Below are positions 5,577 through 9,105 of a DNA stretch of 9,105 nucleotides, piece by piece. Source of the DNA: Thermoproteota archaeon (GTDB lineage Archaea > Thermoproteota > Thermoprotei > Thermoproteales > Thermocladiaceae); NCBI GenBank assembly GCA_013153895.1, contig JAADDN010000016.1:1-9105 (forward strand). Direction: 5' to 3'. Position 1 is the first letter of the stretch. The number at the start of each line of letters is the position of its first letter. Below the pieces are notes generated by a model that made no database searches, was not told where the DNA came from, and saw only the letters and a list, made by a program, of their open reading frames with translations. Position numbers and translations under genes: made by a program.

Positions 5577-6764
5577 TCACCTAGTACCATTACTCAGACT
5601 TTTCATACAATTCTCATAGAACGCTCTCGTACAGTTAAGCATTGTTGCGTATAAGTAACCACCCTCAATCGGTATCTTAGTATATATTAGCGTTATGTTA
5701 CTTGAAGGCAGGTTCAGGCACTCGATAAGACTGATATTATATAATTCATCTATCTTACTAGAGTTCGGGAAGTATATTAAGTTGCCATTCATTGTATAGT
5801 GATGATACATGTAGAGTAGAACTGGCATAAATATTCTATGCTTGCTATATATGCAGTATAGCTGAGCTACATATAACATATCTGGAAAACCATGCTCAGG
5901 AACTGGCATTATAATGATCGTAGGATTACCTGGCAATGTCCCGTTAGTGAAAACTCCCGATAAATATAGTGATAGAATCTCGGTCTTACAGAATGGACAG
6001 GTTGGACTAACTACAAATATCACGTATAGTGTATCTGAGCCTTCTCTCACCTTTATACCATATCTATTCAATATCTCTTCAACAACTTTTATCTGAGTCT
6101 GATTTAACCTTACTAAGATTCCTCCCTTACATGCTTTCCCTTTCTCAAAATCTTCTAGACATGTGATAAACGTGTCATATATTGATTCTCTAATTCCTGA
6201 AGGTACTTCGTTTTTAGCAACAACTTTGCTAAATATGTCTCCTCTATACTTCATGAAATCTGACATTGACATCTGAAGTCCAATGTATATTAATGCTGTA
6301 CCTGTTCTCGTGTTTAGGTAAATTATTTCTGGTGTTCCAAGCTCATTAATGAGACTCTTCTTCATTATCAAGTTCATGTCCGCCCAAGCTATTGCTGATC
6401 TAACAGACTTATCGAGCATGGACTTATACTTCATTAGTTTACTAGCGTTGACGTAGGTTCCACCTAGTACTGTCCTGTAGAGTGTTATAGTATCATTATA
6501 CCAAGAATTGTGCTCTACCTCGCTACTTATGTATCTTCCACAAATCATCCTACACTGTAGTGCTACGTTTAGTTTTGAGGTATGATTCTCATTTCCTGGC
6601 TTTGATGTTTGTTGGGTCTCGTGTGCGTTTGTTCCAATGTTCTTGAGGTGTTCCATATTGCTATAGTAGACTACTGTGACTGATACTGCTACTATTATTA
6701 TTGCTATTATTGTAGCTATTATGAACCTAGTTCTCCTCTTCTTAGTTTCTTGTTGAGTTGACAT
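5577..6764 (-). CDS. membrane-anchored extracytoplasmic thioredoxin-like (DsbA-like) protein
   Basis: A 395-residue protein with a short basic N-terminus (KKRRTR), one membrane helix at about 14-34 and a large domain predicted outside the cell. The segment LYVIFVVSPTCPFCKTE (247-262) is a strand followed by a CPFC redox motif (C256, C259) as in thioredoxin and DsbA-like oxidoreductases; the later PEHGFPDMLYVAQLY and a proline after a hydrophobic strand (near P314) fit that fold. Eight further cysteines (C71, C75, C202, C212, C304, C349, C378, C386) suggest structural disulfides. About ten N-glycosylation sequons support export in an archaeon. Residues 70-240 are unrecognised. It probably makes, shuffles or reduces disulfides in surface proteins. 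The start is supported by a TATA box 26 bp upstream, giving a leaderless mRNA. It ends directly against proS, transcribed convergently. Confidence 0.8.
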   Translation of the reverse strand: MSTQQETKKRRTRFIIATIIAIIIVAVSVTVVYYSNMEHLKNIGTNAHETQQTSKPGNENHTSKLNVALQCRMICGRYISSEVEHNSWYNDTITLYRTVLGGTYVNASKLMKYKSMLDKSVRSAIAWADMNLIMKKSLINELGTPEIIYLNTRTGTALIYIGLQMSMSDFMKYRGDIFSKVVAKNEVPSGIRESIYDTFITCLEDFEKGKACKGGILVRLNQTQIKVVEEILNRYGIKVREGSDTLYVIFVVSPTCPFCKTEILSLYLSGVFTNGTLPGNPTIIIMPVPEHGFPDMLYVAQLYCIYSKHRIFMPVLLYMYHHYTMNGNLIYFPNSSKIDELYNISLIECLNLPSSNITLIYTKIPIEGGYLYATMLNCTRAFYENCMKSLSNGTR

Positions 6765-6786
6765 TCGTAGACTTGTTGTTAGAGGG

Positions 6787-6794
6787 TTTAAATA
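6787..6794 (-). promoter_or_regulatory. TATA box of the thioredoxin-like gene
   Basis: On the minus strand this reads TATTTAAA; its centre is about 26 bp from the A of the ATG at 6764. Transcription should start on or beside that base, so the mRNA is probably leaderless. The box lies in the 69-bp gap after the uS19 gene, so the gene need not rely on uS19 transcription. Confidence 0.6.
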
Positions 6795-6833
6795 TGTGAG
6801 TCTATATGGTGTTGATAAGTGGTGAGAAGAGTA

Positions 6834-7307
6834 TTACTTTGCTGCTACGTGTAGTGTGCTTCTGGTTGCTTTTAGACCTGGCTCACCATGCTGTACAATC
6901 TTGCATGTTAGTGCAAACTCTCCTAGATAGTGACCTATGTGCCATGGTGATATGAAGACTGGTATGTATGTTATTCCATTATACACATGTATTGTTAGTC
7001 CAACCATCTCAGGTAGAATTATCATGTCTCTACAGTGAGTCTTTATTACGACCTTCTTGCCCTCAGCCATGAGCTTCTTAGCCTTTCTAATCTTCTCTAG
7101 AAGCTTTCTATGCTCTGGCTTTAATCCTCTCATAAGTGATCTTCTCTGTCTAGCTGGTAATAGCTTTATGAACTCCTCCATAGGAAGCTTAAGTAGCTCC
7201 TCAAAGGTGTATCCTCTATATCTGAAGTTCTTCCACTCTTCCTGTGGTATTACTGGTGGTGTTGGCCATCCTGTCTTTCCCTCGCTTCCACCACCCTTAC
7301 TAGACAT
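6834..7307 (-). CDS. rps19p: 30S ribosomal protein uS19 (archaeal S19p)
   Basis: Small-subunit head protein uS19, which contacts 16S rRNA and lies near the A-site finger. The 157-residue product matches the archaeal form end to end: N-terminal archaeal extension with FRYRGYTFEELLKLPMEEF (28-46) and LPARQRRSL..GL, then the universal core THCRDMIILPEMVGLTIHVYNG (90-111), HIGHYLGEFA (123-132) and the hallmark HGEPGLKATRSTLHV (140-154). The first 20 residues are glycine/serine-rich and probably disordered. In most archaea this gene sits in the S10/spc-type cluster between uL2 and uL22; here it stands alone with its own promoter, with an unrelated gene on either side. Its start is fixed by a TATA box exactly 26 bp upstream. 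Confidence 0.96.
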   Translation of the reverse strand: MSSKGGGSEGKTGWPTPPVIPQEEWKNFRYRGYTFEELLKLPMEEFIKLLPARQRRSLMRGLKPEHRKLLEKIRKAKKLMAEGKKVVIKTHCRDMIILPEMVGLTIHVYNGITYIPVFISPWHIGHYLGEFALTCKIVQHGEPGLKATRSTLHVAAK

Positions 7308-7328
7308 TACGAGACTAACATAGCTAGA

Positions 7329-7338
7329 CTTTATAAGG
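7329..7338 (-). promoter_or_regulatory. rps19p: TATA box of the uS19 gene
   Basis: The minus strand reads CCTTATAAAG. The centre of TTATAAA (7330-7336) is 26 bp from the A of the uS19 ATG at 7307, predicting a leaderless transcript. It lies in the 48-bp gap following the HD gene and is the best-matching TATA box in the window, as expected for a highly expressed gene. Confidence 0.65.
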
Positions 7339-7355
7339 ACTTCTACATCAGGTCA

Positions 7356-8129
7356 CTATTGAGGAAGTTCTAGACCTAGAGTCTCAATAATGCACTTCTT
7401 CAAACTTTCTCTACCCTCCTTATAGTATATCTTAGCTAGATCAAAGAGACTCCTAGTCTTCATTAACTTATTAAACGTCTTCTTAGCATTATACTTACCA
7501 TCACTCTGAATCTCAATCTCAACACATACCTTCCATACAATATCCTGAATCTGAGAAGCAAACTGAGAATCAATACTATCAGCTAGATGAACTATCTGAC
7601 CCTCAATCTTGCTGAAGCCAACAGTCCCATGAGTCTCAGCTATGACGCGTATAAGATCATCAGGAGCACCACGCTTAGTTAACTCAGCAATCATAGAGAA
7701 CTCATGACTGAGATACCAGTCACTTCTAGGTCTAACACCACCAGTCACAGGATCAGGCTCGTACTGATAATACTTAAATAAGTCGTGTAATATTGCTGCA
7801 CCAACAACAAGATCAAGATTAGATGATATATTATATACTTTCTCAAACGTTCTAGCAATCGAGAGTGCAAGCTCGACAACACTAATAGTATGATCAATAA
7901 GACCACCAGGATAAGCATGATGCTTCACAGGAGCAGCGGGAGACTCAAAAATACTAATCTTAGGCTCAACCTTAGTAAAAGTAATGACAGGATTCTCTAA
8001 CAAATCTAGAACAACAGACCTAATACGCTCATCACTAATAGACCTAGCAAAACACTTCAAAACATTATACAACTCCTCACGACTCAGACCAACATACCTA
8101 TCATACCTAACACATAACTCAAAAACCAT
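7356..8129 (-). CDS. HD-domain metal-dependent phosphohydrolase
   Basis: A 257-residue HD-superfamily enzyme, expected to hydrolyse phosphoester bonds of a nucleotide or nucleic acid. The metal-binding pattern is complete: HHAYPGGLIDHT (70-81), the HD pair in AAILHDLFKYY (H115, D116), LSHE (H142), ETHG (H167) and HLADSID (D184). The HHAY.GGL..HT opening resembles the HD module of YhaM-type 3'-5' exoribonucleases, but there is no OB-fold nucleic-acid-binding domain in front, so an RNase role is only a possibility. I chose the ATG at 8129; an upstream in-frame TTG at 8180 would add 17 hydrophobic residues rich in Cys/Leu/Phe that look like translated leader. A TTTTTATT box at 8156-8163 sits about 30 bp before the ATG. 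Its coding strand is strongly G/T-rich, unlike most of the run to its left. Confidence 0.85.
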   Translation of the reverse strand: MVFELCVRYDRYVGLSREELYNVLKCFARSISDERIRSVVLDLLENPVITFTKVEPKISIFESPAAPVKHHAYPGGLIDHTISVVELALSIARTFEKVYNISSNLDLVVGAAILHDLFKYYQYEPDPVTGGVRPRSDWYLSHEFSMIAELTKRGAPDDLIRVIAETHGTVGFSKIEGQIVHLADSIDSQFASQIQDIVWKVCVEIEIQSDGKYNAKKTFNKLMKTRSLFDLAKIYYKEGRESLKKCIIETLGLELPQ

Positions 8130-8155
8130 ACAAACACCTAAAAACAACAAACACA

Positions 8156-8163
8156 AATAAAAA
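8156..8163 (-). promoter_or_regulatory. weak TATA-like box TTTTTATT for the HD gene
   Basis: The same octamer is found before the small membrane protein gene at 8555-8562. Its centre lies about 30 bp from the ATG at 8129, predicting a leader of about 4 nt. The palindromic TTTAAA further upstream (8207-8212) is an alternative and would give a leader of about 55 nt. Confidence 0.3.
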
Positions 8164-8200
8164 CATTTCAACAAACACAACAGAAACCTAAGAACAGAGA

Positions 8201-8213
8201 GAAACCTTTAAAA
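8201..8213 (+). promoter_or_regulatory. BRE/TATA promoter of tRNA-Val
   Basis: GAAACC followed by TTTAAAA reads as BRE plus TATA on the plus strand. The centre is about 37 bp before the first base of the tRNA, predicting a start near 8236 and a 5' leader of roughly 10 nt for RNase P to remove. The TTTAAA core is palindromic and could also direct minus-strand transcription. Confidence 0.55.
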
Positions 8214-8246
8214 CCCAATAAAGAAAACAATAACACGATCAAGAAA

Positions 8247-8321
<75 letters not shown>

Positions 8322-8585
8322 CAAGCCCACTACAAGAAAGTTCTAGACCCTAACTAAACGTCACATTATATTACACCTACAATATGCGAATCATCTTTCA
8401 AGAACTCCCAACCCTGTAGAGAATTTCTCAAAGCAGAACGTTACTAGACTCCTCATAGATACTTTAAAAGTACGTACCCTATCTAGATCCTATAATTGTC
8501 CTATTAGTAAACTTGTCTTCTTAGGATGATTATTAGTATTTTGGGAGGGTGAGGTTTTTATTGGGGTTTCTGGTACGTTTACGTG
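8322..8585. other. intergenic stretch after tRNA-Val, no recognisable gene
   Basis: No convincing reading frame is seen on either strand. A near-palindromic TATA-like sequence, ACTTTAAAAGT at 8461-8471, could start a short transcript near 8493 on the plus strand or near 8440 on the minus strand. The first half is A/C-rich; from about 8515 the plus strand becomes strongly G/T-rich, running into the next gene. No duplicated tRNA 3' end marking an integration site is visible within the window. Confidence 0.5.
8543..8562 (+). promoter_or_regulatory. purine-rich BRE-like tract and TATA-like box of the small membrane protein gene
   Basis: GGGAGGGTGAGG precedes TTTTTATT (8555-8562), whose centre is about 27 bp before the ATG at 8586, predicting a leaderless start. 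The purine tract looks like a Shine-Dalgarno but is over 30 bp from the ATG with no in-frame start closer, so a promoter role is more likely. Confidence 0.45.
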
Positions 8586-8981
8586 ATGTCTTGTGAAATT
8601 CCAAATTGGTTAGAGGATGCTGTTAGGAGGTGTAAAGAAGGTGATGAGCGTGTCTGCGAGGTTGTTAAAGATTATCTGGATCTTCTCAAAAAGGAGTATT
8701 TGCAGTGTAGAAGTTCTTTAACGTTGAGCACATTTGTTACTATTTTGGCTGCTGTTATAACTATACTGTTCAAAATTGGTATGGTAGCTGCGCTTATTGT
8801 AGTAATAGCGAGCATAGTCATACTAGGAATCCTAGTTGTAGAGGTTGAGAGAAGGAGAAAACTAATAGAACTCCTCTATGGAATATATATTGATCCGCGT
8901 ATGGATAATAAGTACCTCATTATTGGTGCAATAATCGTAGCAATACTCTGCCTACTCGCAGTCATACTAGCATACATGTAG
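8586..8981 (+). CDS. small uncharacterised membrane protein, three predicted helices
   Basis: I do not recognise a family. The 131-residue product begins with a charged, Cys-containing helical segment of about 40 residues (C3, C16, C24, C41), followed by membrane helices at about 45-62 and 66-86, a basic connector (VERRRKLIELLYGIYIDPRMDNK, 87-109) and a third helix at 110-130 that ends the protein. By the positive-inside rule the basic connector should be cytoplasmic. A GTG at 8583 directly before the ATG is possible, but the predicted transcription start near 8585 favours the ATG. Codons switch from G/T-ending in the first third to A/C-ending after about 8800. It is monocistronic as far as can be seen. 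Function unknown. Confidence 0.7.
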   Translation: MSCEIPNWLEDAVRRCKEGDERVCEVVKDYLDLLKKEYLQCRSSLTLSTFVTILAAVITILFKIGMVAALIVVIASIVILGILVVEVERRRKLIELLYGIYIDPRMDNKYLIIGAIIVAILCLLAVILAYM

Positions 8982-9001
8982 AATAGAAGGTTTGTCCCAA
9001 C

Positions 9002-9009
9002 TTTTAAAA
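9002..9009 (+). promoter_or_regulatory. TATA-like box before the right-edge gene
   Basis: TTTTAAAA, 20 bp after the stop of the small membrane protein gene, predicts a start near 9032. It supports a new transcription unit entering the right edge of the window. Confidence 0.35.
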
Positions 9010-9023
9010 CTGATATTTCCTAC

Positions 9024-9105
9024 ATGGTTACTAGTCCAGGTTTGAACTTAGGATTTTCTCTTTGTCTTTGTGATGATGTTGATTGGAATTATGTGTTTAC
9101 TTATC
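9024..9105 (+). CDS. start of a possible gene running off the window
   Basis: From an ATG at 9024 the frame is open to the window edge (27 codons, beginning MVTSPGLNLGFSLCLCDD). The other five frames are interrupted here. The G/T-rich codon style matches the 5' ends of other genes nearby. A TATA-like TTTTAAAA box lies at 9002-9009, but its expected start (near 9032) would be just past the ATG, so the true start may be a later in-frame TTG at 9042. Too short to identify. Confidence 0.4.
   Translation, partial: MVTSPGLNLGFSLCLCDDVDWNYVFTY

Noticed and set aside
7357..7389. Inverted repeat TATTGAG...CTCAATA at the 3' end of the HD gene, considered as a terminator.
   Set aside because: Short 7-bp stem, 19-nt gap, mostly inside coding sequence and not followed by a T-run.
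8130..8180. TTG at 8180 as the start of the HD protein, adding 17 hydrophobic residues.
   Set aside because: HD phosphohydrolases of this type are cytoplasmic, the extra residues look like G/T-rich leader, and an ATG at 8129 with a nearby TATA-like box fits better.

Overview
The window looks like chromosome of a hyperthermophilic crenarchaeon, probably Desulfurococcales-like. This rests on archaeal protein families (translin-like protein, archaeal-length endonuclease V, archaeal uS19, archaeal-type ProRS), AGA/AGG and ATA codon preference, a very GC-rich intron-free tRNA-Val with encoded CCA in an AT-rich background, and archaeal TATA boxes lying about 26 bp upstream of start codons. The species cannot be named from the sequence alone.

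Left part (1-1380): the 3' part of a TauE/SafE-type anion permease, an unrecognised 148-aa Cys/His-containing protein, and two intergenic stretches, one with a TATA box plus a small operator-like inverted repeat and one with a strong two-stage hairpin.

Middle part (1381-5576, all plus strand): a compact, partly overlapping run of translin-like protein, endonuclease V, small SPOUT (SpoU-like) methyltransferase-like protein, an unrecognised 307-aa protein, and prolyl-tRNA synthetase. Four of the five are RNA-related, which suggests an RNA or tRNA processing/quality-control neighbourhood. The most striking detail is that the conserved N-terminus of ProRS is encoded upstream of the first ATG, in a frame open back to the TAG of the preceding gene, with no ATG, GTG or TTG to start it.

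Right part (5577-8129, minus strand): a membrane-anchored extracytoplasmic thioredoxin-like protein whose stop codon abuts that of ProRS, a stand-alone uS19 ribosomal protein gene away from its usual operon, and an HD-domain phosphohydrolase. A palindromic TATA region separates the HD gene from plus-strand tRNA-Val(GAC). After about 260 bp without a recognisable gene come a small three-helix membrane protein and the start of another likely gene at the window edge.

Several promoters sit so that transcription should start at or next to the ATG, so leaderless mRNAs seem common, while the internal operon gene nfi has a strong Shine-Dalgarno. The plus strand alternates between G/T-rich and A/C-rich blocks on a scale of about 0.3-1 kb, sometimes switching inside one gene. 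No mobile element, CRISPR array or defence system is visible.
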